DNA of 64,000 nt from a candidate division TM6 bacterium GW2011_GWE2_42_60 (GCA_000996275.1 LCEG01000001.1:248001-312000), one strand, 5' to 3'; counted from the first letter of the stretch, positions 44,218 to 52,213 are shown. Made by a program: numbers and translations. Notes: generated by a model not told the origin, from the sequence alone.

Positions 44218-46938
44218 TTATCCCTGTTCAAAAACTGAAACAATACTCCCATCAGCTTCTTTTTGTACAAAGAAGTTGGTGGGAAATTGACTTTTCATAC
44301 TTGGTAAGTGTGAGACAATAATAATTTTTTCAAAATCATCCTGAATATCATAGATGGCATCCATGAGGTGTGTGAGCCCTTCTTCGTCTTGGGAGCCAAA
44401 TCCTTCATCAATAATAAGCGTCTGCAACGATGTGCCCGAGCGGCGTGCAAGAAATTTCGAAATAGCGATACGCAATGCAAAATCGATTCTGAATGCTTCG
44501 CCTCCCGAAAAAAGTTCATAGGGGCGAATGCCCATAGTGTCAGAAATTTTTATATCGAGAGTCTCTTTTGTGCCACCGCTTTTTAAATCTCTGACTGATT
44601 CAAACATAACGTGCGCTTGATTGTCAGTCAGCTTACTCAGCAGCACATTGGCTTCGTGTTCAATTTCTGGAATAGTGTTTTCGATCAGCAATGCTTGAAT
44701 ACCATTTTTTCCAAGAGCTGAAGCAAGGAGCTGATAGTCATCAAGAAGTTGTTCAAATCGTGCGAGCTTTTTTTGATATTGTACAAGAATTTCTCTTTTT
44801 TCCGTGATCTGTTTAAGCTGTTGTTCGAGTGCGCCTTGTTCTTGGACAAGCGGAAGTTTTTGCTCAGCATACGTTGTCAAAGTCTCTTTCAGTGCACGGC
44901 ATTCTGTTTCGTTATACTGAAGTTCTTCTGTGATGAGAGCAATTTTTTTTCTGCATTCATAGACATTTTTTTGTATATTTTTTTTGTCCTTGAGCTCGCT
45001 GCTTATTGTCTTTATCTGCTCCCTACGGTCCGTTTGACGTGTAATGTCATCAGACAGAACGCGCAAGACTTCTTGTTGCTCTCGCAGTTTTGTGCGCTTC
45101 TCTTTAAGGGATTTTATTTCTTCTGAGTCATAAATTGTGGCATCAAGTTTCTCTTGTAAAGCAGCACGTAGTTGTTCAAGTGTTTTAATTTCTGGATGAT
45201 TTTCGAGTGTGTATTGCTGTTGTGCCGTGAATGCTTCGAGTTCTTTTCTTGCTTGTGTGTGCTGACAAAGAGCTTGTTCATGAGTATTTTGGGCGGTCTG
45301 GAGTGCAGCATTTTGTGCGCTTAATTCTTGTTGTAAAAAGAGAAGTTCTTGTTCGATCGCGGCCAATCGGCTTTCGAGTGCAGCACTATGAGCCTGTTTT
45401 TGTATCCGCTCTTTTTGTTGCGATTCTTTTTTTCTATTTTCTTCTGCAAGTATTTTTGTAAGGTGTTTGAGTCGTCTTATTTGATGTGAAAGAAGATGTG
45501 CCTTCTCTACAAGCTGTAATTCGAGCGTCTCTTTTAATTCTTGAGCAAGTGGTTGGGAACAGAGCGGGCAGGTTGAGAGAAGATTTTGTAGATGGTTTTG
45601 TTGTGTCTGAATATCATCAAATAACTGTTTTTTTGTAGCGAGGCGCGAAAGCCACTGCTGTTGAATGTCTGTATTTTTTTGAAGAGTGTGTGCGCGGTCT
45701 GGCTCGTGTGAGAGCTGTTTTTTACAGGAATCAAGTTCATGCTCGCCACTTGATCTGAGGGTTGTTTTTTTTGTAATTTCTTGTGACAACAGAATGCTGT
45801 GTTGATTGATTTTGTGTATCTGCTCAGTGAGGTCACGCACCTTTTTTTCTGAATCGGTAACATGTTGCAGAAGTATTGTCTGTTCTTTAATAAAGGCTGC
45901 TTGAGCCTTTTCTCGTAATTGAGAAATGTGGCTTGAGTAAGTAAAAAACTGTTCTTTATCTGTAAGATATTGAGTCTGTAACTGTTCAAGTTTTTCAATT
46001 TTTTTTTCAAGATCTTCAGCGAGCAATTGATTTTGTTTGAATGTCGCGGCGTGCCGTTTATTGCGATGAGCGCTGCGCCAGCTTGCAATCAGTGCTTTTA
46101 ATTCGAGTTCTTTTTTTTGTTGGGCAAATGCTGTTTGCTCAAGAGAATTTTGGAGAACGCGTAACTCGCTCAGCTGTTCAAGTTTTTGTGTGCGCTCTTG
46201 CTCTCTTTGTATAAGAATGTTTTTGCAGTCTTGTTCGCGTGTGGTAAGAGTGGCGAGTGCCAGAGCGAGATCTTGCGCATGGTGTGTGAGTTGAAGCTCT
46301 TGAGCACATTCTTGTTCGAGTGTCTGACTTTGTATGCGTACGAGGTCGACTTCTCTGTTGCCTGCGCGATAATGTTCTACCGCATATGACCGAAGTGTTT
46401 CAAAACGATCAAGTCCGAGCATCGCCGCAAGAATCTCTTTGCGCTCTTTGGGAGCCCGTTTAGAAAATTCATCTGATTGACCCTGGCGTAGAAAAATTGA
46501 ATTGGTGCACGCTTCGTAATCGAGCCCAAGAATGGCGATAATGCGTTCTTGTGTTGCACGTATTGTTTTTTCGGTGAGTGCGGTAAAGCAGTTGGTGCTT
46601 TTATTTAAAACACCGAATTGCAGCTCCTGTTGGGGTTTTTTATTCGTAATAAAAGTGAGCTCGCGTGTGACACGGTAGTGTTCATTGTTGCAAAGAAAAT
46701 CGAGAGAGACCATCATGTGCGATTGCCCAAGCCGTACGAGAAGATCATCTGAGCGGGTGATGCCGGCGACTTTGCGTGCCTGGCCCCAGAGTGCCCAGGT
46801 AAGAGCATCAAGGAGTGCGGACTTGCCATGGCCGTTTTTTCCGGTGAGACAGATGAGGCGATAGGGCTCAAAGTTGATGGTCTGTGTTGTTGCTCCGTAG
46901 CTTAAAAAATTTCTGAGTCGCAGTTGCAGTGGTATCAC
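44218..46938 (-). CDS. sbcC: SbcC/Rad50-type SMC-like nuclease ATPase
   Basis: 906 residues. ATPase arm of the SbcCD nuclease, which opens hairpins and processes double-strand breaks. Walker A GKNGHGKS is at 33-40. Long coiled coils flank the zinc hook CPLC near residues 457-460. The C-terminal half-ATPase has the signature ELFSGGEAFRIDFALRIAIS and Walker B LIIDEGFGSQDEEG. Translation begins at GTG 46938. The nuclease partner SbcD is not next to it in this window, although the two are usually overlapping genes. Confidence 0.9.
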   Translation of the reverse strand: MIPLQLRLRNFLSYGATTQTINFEPYRLICLTGKNGHGKSALLDALTWALWGQARKVAGITRSDDLLVRLGQSHMMVSLDFLCNNEHYRVTRELTFITNKKPQQELQFGVLNKSTNCFTALTEKTIRATQERIIAILGLDYEACTNSIFLRQGQSDEFSKRAPKERKEILAAMLGLDRFETLRSYAVEHYRAGNREVDLVRIQSQTLEQECAQELQLTHHAQDLALALATLTTREQDCKNILIQREQERTQKLEQLSELRVLQNSLEQTAFAQQKKELELKALIASWRSAHRNKRHAATFKQNQLLAEDLEKKIEKLEQLQTQYLTDKEQFFTYSSHISQLREKAQAAFIKEQTILLQHVTDSEKKVRDLTEQIHKINQHSILLSQEITKKTTLRSSGEHELDSCKKQLSHEPDRAHTLQKNTDIQQQWLSRLATKKQLFDDIQTQQNHLQNLLSTCPLCSQPLAQELKETLELQLVEKAHLLSHQIRRLKHLTKILAEENRKKESQQKERIQKQAHSAALESRLAAIEQELLFLQQELSAQNAALQTAQNTHEQALCQHTQARKELEAFTAQQQYTLENHPEIKTLEQLRAALQEKLDATIYDSEEIKSLKEKRTKLREQQEVLRVLSDDITRQTDRREQIKTISSELKDKKNIQKNVYECRKKIALITEELQYNETECRALKETLTTYAEQKLPLVQEQGALEQQLKQITEKREILVQYQKKLARFEQLLDDYQLLASALGKNGIQALLIENTIPEIEHEANVLLSKLTDNQAHVMFESVRDLKSGGTKETLDIKISDTMGIRPYELFSGGEAFRIDFALRIAISKFLARRSGTSLQTLIIDEGFGSQDEEGLTHLMDAIYDIQDDFEKIIIVSHLPSMKSQFPTNFFVQKEADGSIVSVFEQG

Positions 46939-46964
46939 GTGCTTTTATTTTCCTCTTATAAAAA

Positions 46965-46997
46965 TACCCCCTACTACTGTATCGTAAGTAGGGGGTA
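46965..46997 (-). terminator. Rho-independent terminator of the gene ending at 47023
   Basis: TACCCCCTACT (46965-46975) pairs exactly with AGTAGGGGGTA (46987-46997) over an 11-nt loop. On the minus strand the stem is followed by TTTTT, so it ends the upstream exported-protein transcript before sbcC. Confidence 0.82.
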
Positions 46998-47022
46998 AAA
47001 AGAAGACTTCTCTAAGTAGTAT

Positions 47023-48375
47023 TTAGACTATTTTTCCCAGTGCTATTACAAAGTCTGTGAATTTCGCTTGATTTATCAATGAAATGGTCTGAGTGACAAG
47101 ATCTTCAGCGAACGCTGCGTGTGCAAAAAGTCCTGCTTTTGTTATGCTCCAGTTTTGATCAATGCCTTCAAATGTTTTTTTAATTGTTTCTATTCCGTCT
47201 TTGAGAGCAGCTTCTTTGAAAGGCTGTAAAAACTCTTTTATATTAAATTTTTCTTTTTTAATTTGATTGGCGAGAGCTGTGATAACGCTCTTTGTTTTTG
47301 TGTATAAATTGGATGTGTCGTTTTTTAATGAGACGAGCGTTTGAAGCAAGCTATTTGCTTGGGTATCTTCCACTGTAACTATAGGGAATAGTTTTGGAAT
47401 AAGTTCAGAGAGTATCCTTTGTGCATCATTAGTATTATATAATTCCCAGGCATCATCCTCACTTATTGTCCCCGTAGAAAGAATGTTGGTAACATAACTT
47501 TCGAATTCATCTGCGGTTTTTTGTAGAAAATCAATCTGTTTCTTTTGTGCGTCTGCACAGGTGAGATTTTGGTAGAATGGAGACGGATCCTCCTTGTTTT
47601 TATTGATCTTGATTATGGTGATACTATTTTTAAATTGAGGTTCTTTTTCATCAATTGTATCAGGAGCAATAAGTATGTTGGGAGTATCTTTATAGTGGGC
47701 GCAAAGCCAAAAAAAGATCAGTTCAAGACCTTCGGTCTCTTTATCTTTACCACCAATATCAATACCGTAGATGAAATTGGGTTTTAAATCTTTATTGGTT
47801 TCTATAAACTCTTGTGCGCTGAGACTGCAGGTAGAGCAGAAGCTTTTTTCTGAGCACTGACTCTGAATAAGTGTGCAGAGTTTTTCAAGAAGCCCTTTTT
47901 GCCAGGTTTGATTGCACGTCGGTTCGATAAGATAAAAATTGAGTGTCTTTTTTTTTAAATTGATTTTTTTTTGTTTTGCTTCTGTGAATAATGTATGGAG
48001 AATCATGAGATCTTGGTACAGGCCGCCACCGGCAAAACTGACCAAAGAAAGAGTGTCTTGTTGTTTCCATACGTTTGTGAGAATTGATACGACTCGATGT
48101 TCGAGTATTCTGCGGACACTCACGAACCCGGGGATACGAGTAAGGACACACTCAGGTGAGTTGCATTCCCAAAAACCGGAGAAATCTAATTTATATTTTT
48201 TTTGTAGAGATTCGAGCATTTCCTTTTGATTTGCAGGATCAATTTCTCCTTGGGGAAGTGGTCGAATCATGATGTGATTGGGATTTTGATCTTGTTCTCT
48301 CGCATTAATTTGCAATGGCGATACAAGAGTAAGGGCGCAAAGCCCCAGAAAAAAGTGTTTTATCAACTGCTTCAC
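47023..48375 (-). CDS. Exported protein with a methyltransferase-like glycine loop, function unknown
   Basis: 450 residues, GTG start with AAGGAG seven bases upstream. Signal peptide to about residue 25 (SPLQINA cleavage). Residues about 100-150 read SLVSFAGGGLYQDLMILHTL then NFYLIEP. This glycine-rich loop, followed by an acidic residue at the end of the next strand, resembles motif I and II of Rossmann-fold methyltransferases. A later segment (FIYGIDIGGKDKETEGLELIFFWLCAHYKDTPNILIAPD) also looks like an alternating beta/alpha fold. The C-terminal 170 residues are helical. Several cysteines occur (CNSPEC; CSEKSFCSTC). No family is recognised. An exported small-molecule-dependent enzyme would be unusual, and could act in a host cell. 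Confidence 0.7.
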   Translation of the reverse strand: MKQLIKHFFLGLCALTLVSPLQINAREQDQNPNHIMIRPLPQGEIDPANQKEMLESLQKKYKLDFSGFWECNSPECVLTRIPGFVSVRRILEHRVVSILTNVWKQQDTLSLVSFAGGGLYQDLMILHTLFTEAKQKKINLKKKTLNFYLIEPTCNQTWQKGLLEKLCTLIQSQCSEKSFCSTCSLSAQEFIETNKDLKPNFIYGIDIGGKDKETEGLELIFFWLCAHYKDTPNILIAPDTIDEKEPQFKNSITIIKINKNKEDPSPFYQNLTCADAQKKQIDFLQKTADEFESYVTNILSTGTISEDDAWELYNTNDAQRILSELIPKLFPIVTVEDTQANSLLQTLVSLKNDTSNLYTKTKSVITALANQIKKEKFNIKEFLQPFKEAALKDGIETIKKTFEGIDQNWSITKAGLFAHAAFAEDLVTQTISLINQAKFTDFVIALGKIV

Positions 48376-48399
48376 TGGATTCTCCTTTTTGAAAAATTT

Positions 48400-49341
48400 C
48401 TACTTTTGTGCTTTTGCCTTCCGTCGTTTTTTTTGCAGGGCAATAAAATAATCTTCGAGTGTCGGATGTTTTATTTCAATATCAGCATAGGTAATGGAGC
48501 GTTTATTGAGTTTTAGGAGCGTTGATGCAATTTCTTGTGCTCCGACTTCGAGTTCAATCCACGCCTGATCGATAACAAAGGGAATATTGTTTTCTTTTGC
48601 AAATGCAGCGCATGCTTCTACCTGATCACCCATCAAGAGCCAGAGCTTTGTATTGTGTACACTTCGCGCAAGTTGTTCTGGTGTGCTTGCAATACTAATC
48701 TTCCCCTCTTCCATAACAATGATTCGATCGCAGAGTTCGGTCATGTCGAGCATATTATGTGAGGTGATAATAAACGACTTTCCTTTTTCACGTTGGTCAT
48801 TAATAAAATTGCGTATGGTATGCGCAATATCAACATCCAGTGATGCCGTTGGTTCGTCGAGCAATACAATTTGTGGGCTGTGTAAAAATGCTTTTGCGAT
48901 AATAATGCGTGTTGTTTCTCCTGCAGAAAGGCCTGTTGCAAGACGGTCGCGCATCGACAGCATGCCAAGTTTTTCAAGCAGTGCATTAATACGATAGTCT
49001 CTGGTTTTTCGATCAAGGCCGTAGAGCCTACCAAAAATATCAAGATTTCGATAAATAGAAAGGCGGCTTGGGAGTCGTGCAAAGGCAGTTGCCGAACCTA
49101 CCTGTTGCATGATTTCACTACGATGTTTGAAAAAGTTTTTACCAAAATAGGTGATTGACCCAGACGAAGGAGTTAAAAGGCCCAAGAGCATTGAAATGGT
49201 GGTTGTTTTACCTGCGCCATTGGCACCGAGAATGCCGAGCGTTTCTCCAGGTGCGACATGGAAAGACACCTTCTCAACGGCCATGCGTGGCGACCCTCTG
49301 TATTGTTTGGTCAATTTATCGACGGTGAGTACGTTTTTCAT
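48400..49341 (-). CDS. ABC-2 exporter ATP-binding subunit
   Basis: 313 residues. Walker A GILGANGAGKTTT near residues 36-48, Walker B IVLLDEPTASLD and switch His in SFIITSHNM are intact. The signature is ATGLSAGETTR in place of LSGGQ. A C-terminal extension of about 85 residues follows the NBD, with TLEDYFIALQKKRR as in drug/ polysaccharide ABC-2 exporters. Forms a unit with the permease gene upstream on the same strand. Substrate unknown. Confidence 0.88.
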   Translation of the reverse strand: MKNVLTVDKLTKQYRGSPRMAVEKVSFHVAPGETLGILGANGAGKTTTISMLLGLLTPSSGSITYFGKNFFKHRSEIMQQVGSATAFARLPSRLSIYRNLDIFGRLYGLDRKTRDYRINALLEKLGMLSMRDRLATGLSAGETTRIIIAKAFLHSPQIVLLDEPTASLDVDIAHTIRNFINDQREKGKSFIITSHNMLDMTELCDRIIVMEEGKISIASTPEQLARSVHNTKLWLLMGDQVEACAAFAKENNIPFVIDQAWIELEVGAQEIASTLLKLNKRSITYADIEIKHPTLEDYFIALQKKRRKAKAQK

Positions 49342-49350
49342 GAGGAGCTC

Positions 49351-50160
49351 CTAATCGCAAAGACGGGCAAGGCCCTTACGTTTACTGTAAGAAAATGCTG
49401 CAGCAAAGCAGAGGAGAACAATGCCAAGGAAGAGGCAGTTTGTTGCAAAGCTATAAAAAAGTCTTTCCCAAATTTCTCTTGTCGCAATGATCGTATTGCC
49501 TTGTCTTTCAATTAAAAGAGCTACTGCATCAAACGTATGATGGAAGGGTAATGATTTTGCTATGACTTGTAGCCATGCGGGAAGGACTTCGATTGGGTAA
49601 AAGACGCCGCTAAAGAGAGAAAAGCCCCAGCTGACCATCCATGCGAGTGACTGCACGGAGGAGCCACTCATTAACAAAAAGCAGGTGCAGAAAATACCGA
49701 TAGCAAGTCCCGACATGAGTGAAAGAAGAAAGAGTGGGATAATCCACCATCCAAGGACGAGTAAATTGAATCCAAATATTGCCCAGGTACAGACAATGCA
49801 AAAGATAATAAGAAAAACGTTTACAATGGCACCATCAAGAAAGGTTGCTAAAACCCACTCTCCAAGTTTGAGCGGTGTTGCAAAGAGGTTGAGAATATTT
49901 GAGGCCCAAAATTCTTCAAGCAAATCGAGTGAGACACAGAGATTTGCTCGGTTGACGACTTGCCAGAGAATAATGTTTGAAAGAAGCGCCATTGTTTTTA
50001 TAGTGGGTGAACCGGTGCTCATGCCGATACTGAGATATCCGAACACGAGAATATCCATAAAGGGCCAATAAAAAGTTGAGGAGAGTTTATTAAAATCGGT
50101 GGGGAATTGGATAAGATGCCTAAAAGTTGTGCCCCAGATACGGCGCCATGAAAGGATCAT
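49351..50160 (-). CDS. ABC-2 type permease
   Basis: 269 residues and six hydrophobic segments, matching the ABC2_membrane family. MILSWRRIWGTTFRHL starts the protein at ATG 50160, with AAGGAAACC just upstream; the open frame to 50226 adds unlikely residues. SWGFSLFSGVFYPIEVLPAWLQVIAKSLPFHHTFDA is the typical conserved segment after TM5. It ends nine bases before the ATPase start, so they make one exporter. The DNA upstream is shared with the divergent GAPDH gene. Confidence 0.88.
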   Translation of the reverse strand: MILSWRRIWGTTFRHLIQFPTDFNKLSSTFYWPFMDILVFGYLSIGMSTGSPTIKTMALLSNIILWQVVNRANLCVSLDLLEEFWASNILNLFATPLKLGEWVLATFLDGAIVNVFLIIFCIVCTWAIFGFNLLVLGWWIIPLFLLSLMSGLAIGIFCTCFLLMSGSSVQSLAWMVSWGFSLFSGVFYPIEVLPAWLQVIAKSLPFHHTFDAVALLIERQGNTIIATREIWERLFYSFATNCLFLGIVLLCFAAAFSYSKRKGLARLCD

Positions 50161-50181
50161 AGTGGTTTCCTTGCAAAGATG

Positions 50182-50210
50182 TTGTTTAAATGCGGGTAAG
50201 ACTGTATTAC
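50182..50210 (+). promoter_or_regulatory. Candidate promoter of the GAPDH gene
   Basis: TTGTTT (50182-50187), 17-bp spacer, TATTAC (50205-50210), followed by a second AT-rich box TATATT. About 44 bp before the ATG. Confidence 0.45.
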
Positions 50211-50253
50211 TATATTTATAGCACAAAATGGTGTTTTTAAAAAGGGTTGTACT

Positions 50254-51270
50254 ATGCGTATAGCAATTAATGGATTTGGTCGGATTGGTCGGGCACTTCT
50301 TCGTGTTTTACTTGAAGAGAGAGTTGGAGGTAATGGAGGGGTTGAGGTTGTTGCCATTAATATTGGGACATTGGACCCTGCACTTGTTGCCCATACCTTT
50401 AAATATGATACCACGATGGGTGTTTTTAAGGGATCGGTTTCTGTTTCTGGCAATGTTTTGACAATTGGATCGCATAAAATTTTATTGTTTGCAGAACTTT
50501 CTGCAGAATCTTTACCGTGGCGTCATCACTCGATTGATTGGGTTGTTGAGTGTTCGGGGCATTATACAAAATCTGAAGATGCGTATCAGCATATTCGTGC
50601 GGGCGCAAAAAAAGTATTGATTAGTGCGCCGGCGACGGGTGCTGATTGTACTATTATTCCGGGTGTGAATAATCAACTTTTTGATGCCAAGAACCATCTT
50701 ATTGTTTCATTAGGCAGTTGTACGTCGAATGCGCTTTTACCGATGCTCAAAGTGATTCATGAAGCATGTGGGATTAAGCGTGCATTTGTGGTGACAACGC
50801 ATGCGTATACAAATACGCAGGCTCTCTTGGACGGCGGTGCTTCTTCTTCCAAAGATCTTCGTAAGCATCGCGCGGCGCCTTTGAATATTATTCCGTCATC
50901 GACGGGAGCTGATCGTATGGTGGGTGAAGTTTTACCAGCGCTCCAGGGGCGTGTTTCTGCTTTGGCGATACGGGTTCCTGTTTCGAATGTTTCGTTACTT
51001 GAAGTTACGTGGACTGCAGAGCGCGCCATGTCGACTGAGAGTATTTTGGCGGCGTTTGATAGTGCGGCGTCTAAGGGCGCGTTGCAGGGGATTTTGTCGA
51101 CGACTGATGAACAGCTTGTCTCATCTGATTATTTGCAAAATCCATCGTCGGTGATTATTGATAAACCGCTCTGTTCTGTGCGTGAAGATATGGGTACGGC
51201 ATTTGGCTGGTATGATAATGAATGGGGATATAGTTGCCGCTTGCGGGATTTTTTGGTCTCTGTGCAGTAG
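50254..51270 (+). CDS. gap: Glyceraldehyde-3-phosphate dehydrogenase family protein
   Basis: 338 residues. NAD(P)-binding fold MRIAINGFGRIGRALLR; catalytic Cys156 in SLGSCTSNALLPMLK; His of VVTTHAYTNTQ; substrate site HRAAPLNIIPSSTGADR; end WYDNEWGYSCRLRDFL. Converts glyceraldehyde 3-phosphate to 1,3-bisphosphoglycerate in glycolysis. After the second beta strand the sequence is NIGTLDP, without the usual NDL Asp pattern, so cofactor or substrate use (for example erythrose 4-phosphate dehydrogenase, Epd) could differ. No pgk or tpi lies beside it. Divergent from the ABC exporter. Confidence 0.9.
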   Translation: MRIAINGFGRIGRALLRVLLEERVGGNGGVEVVAINIGTLDPALVAHTFKYDTTMGVFKGSVSVSGNVLTIGSHKILLFAELSAESLPWRHHSIDWVVECSGHYTKSEDAYQHIRAGAKKVLISAPATGADCTIIPGVNNQLFDAKNHLIVSLGSCTSNALLPMLKVIHEACGIKRAFVVTTHAYTNTQALLDGGASSSKDLRKHRAAPLNIIPSSTGADRMVGEVLPALQGRVSALAIRVPVSNVSLLEVTWTAERAMSTESILAAFDSAASKGALQGILSTTDEQLVSSDYLQNPSSVIIDKPLCSVREDMGTAFGWYDNEWGYSCRLRDFLVSVQ

Positions 51271-51374
51271 ATTTGTGCATGAGATGGTTTTGATTATTAT
51301 TGATCTAGAGTGAGAATTCTTTCTCGCCGCTCGCTCTGCGGTATATTGGGCCGTGTAAGCGTAAGAATTTCTCG

Positions 51375-51426
51375 CCGCTCGCCTTGAGGAGGCCGATAGG
51401 CCGTCTCGAACGGGTTTTGCGAGCGG
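51375..51426. repeat. REP-like palindrome 1
   Basis: Outer arms CCGCTCGC (51375-51382) and GCGAGCGG (51419-51426), with an inner GGCC-GATA-GGCC hairpin. 52 bp. Confidence 0.8.
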
Positions 51427-51459
51427 ATAGGTACCAAAACACAGATGAATGGTATTGTT

Positions 51460-51515
51460 CCGCTCATCCCGATGGTTCGATACATTTTCCTACGGAAAAC
51501 ACTCACCATGAGCGG
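51460..51515 (+). repeat. REP-like palindrome 2
   Basis: Outer arms CCGCTCAT (51460-51467) and ATGAGCGG (51508-51515), inner pair ATTTTCC/GGAAAAC. 56 bp. Its reverse complement resembles element 3, so the two are in opposite orientation. Confidence 0.85.
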
Positions 51516-51573
51516 CTGTATCGAGGGAGAAGACGGTAAAATAGGCACCAAAATACAGATGAATTGGCTTGCT

Positions 51574-51629
51574 CCGCTCACCCTGAGTGTTTTGGCGATA
51601 GCCAAAATGTATCGAATGGGTATGAGCGG
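51574..51629 (-). repeat. REP-like palindrome 3
   Basis: Outer arms CCGCTCA and ATGAGCGG, inner pair TTTTGGC-GATA-GCCAAAA. 56 bp, the same length as element 2 and similar to its reverse complement (shared TGAGTGTTTT and AAAATGTATCGAA). Confidence 0.85.
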
Positions 51630-51659
51630 TAGCTTAACTGTCGAATATTTTAAACACAG

Positions 51660-51695
51660 AAACGGGTCTTGGAGAATAATTCACAAGACCCGTTT
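51660..51695 (-). terminator. Hairpin downstream of the Cys-rich gene
   Basis: AAACGGGTCTTG (51660-51671) pairs perfectly with CAAGACCCGTTT (51684-51695), 12-nt loop. A weak T-rich run follows on the minus strand, so it likely terminates the Cys-rich transcript. Confidence 0.65.
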
Positions 51696-51714
51696 CTTAA
51701 AAACTTATGCAGAG

Positions 51715-52059
51715 TTATTTTATAACTTCAGCAGAGGTTTCACCTTTTTTGCAACAGTTTGAGCATGTATTGCAGCATGATTTCTTTTTGCAATCGCAGC
51801 TCAATTTATCACCACGTTCTTTTTTGCAGCATTTTTTGCATGAGCAGTCTTTTTTGCAGCATTCTTTTTTCACAACTGGCTTCTTCTCTTTTTTGCAGCA
51901 GCCACATGATGATTTTTTGCAGCATTCTTTTTTCACAACTGGCTTCTTCTCTTTTTTGCAGCAGCCACATTTATTTTCACTCTTTTCTGTATCTGTTGCA
52001 AAGATCATGCCGGTTGACAAAAAGGCGACCGCAAGTAATGCGAGTAATGCGCGTTTCAT
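51715..52059 (-). CDS. Exported Cys/Lys-rich, metallothionein-like protein
   Basis: 114 residues from ATG 52059, which follows AAGGAGAAGG. Signal peptide MKRALLALLAVAFLSTGMIFA, then about 93 residues with 21 cysteines, nearly all in CC, CxC or CxCC groups, and many lysines. A 21-residue unit (CGCCKKEKKPVVKKECCKK plus two residues) occurs twice; at DNA level the copies share a perfect 57-bp repeat with a 63-bp period (51851-51907, 51914-51970). This composition suggests metal binding in the periplasm or a disulfide-linked structural layer. It is not a known metallothionein family as far as I can tell. The open frame extends to 52275, but the upstream codons are not protein-like. Confidence 0.8.
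   Translation of the reverse strand: MKRALLALLAVAFLSTGMIFATDTEKSENKCGCCKKEKKPVVKKECCKKSSCGCCKKEKKPVVKKECCKKDCSCKKCCKKERGDKLSCDCKKKSCCNTCSNCCKKGETSAEVIK
51851..51970. repeat. Perfect 57-bp direct repeat, 63-bp period, inside the Cys-rich gene
   Basis: 51851-51907 and 51914-51970 are identical, separated by six bases; the period keeps the reading frame. Identity at silent positions means a recent duplication or gene conversion. Confidence 0.9.
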
Positions 52060-52090
52060 AGTCCTTCTCCTTAGGAAAGGATAGATTGAT

Positions 52091-52120
52091 AATATTGGGT
52101 AAACGTCATCATTTGACGCA
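52091..52120 (-). promoter_or_regulatory. Possible promoter and operator of the Cys-rich gene
   Basis: A TATTAT -10-like box on the minus strand (52096-52091) lies about 35 bp before the ATG. A small dyad CGTCA-N5-TGACG (52106-52120) covers the region where the -35 would be. The -35 itself is poor, so an activator or repressor site is possible. Confidence 0.3.
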
Positions 52121-52213
52121 TACCACTTTTTCTCTACTTCAAGTATCTCATGAAAAGATTTCAAATCGCAATATTTTGATAAAGAAGATTGTGCGGCGCT
52201 CTGTTTGGCGACT

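Larger units (their letters stand above)
51271..51714. repeat. Intergenic array of REP-like palindromic elements
   Basis: About 440 bp without a gene. It contains three palindromic elements with outer arms of the type CCGCTCR...YGAGCGG at 51375-51426, 51460-51515 and 51574-51629, plus a degenerate relative near 51321-51360. A 37-bp direct repeat beginning GGYACCAAAAYACAGATGAA precedes the last two elements (51430-51466 and 51544-51580). TTCTCGCCGCTCGC is present twice (51321-51334, 51369-51382). No coding potential is seen. Detailed elements are listed separately. Confidence 0.85.

Noticed and set aside
44749-45461. Plus-strand Phe/Leu-rich frames opposite sbcC
   Set aside because: Mirror of the Gln/Glu/Lys-rich coiled coil of sbcC.
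51321-51629. Possible CRISPR array in the repeat-rich intergenic region
   Set aside because: The repeats are few, palindromic, unequally spaced and in both orientations; there are no regular spacers and no cas genes nearby.
51707-52084. Plus-strand open frames opposite the Cys-rich gene (Phe/Leu/Gln/Ser-rich)
   Set aside because: They are the mirror image of a Lys/Cys-rich coding sequence, have no ribosome-binding site, and the minus-strand frame has a signal peptide and a strong Shine-Dalgarno site.
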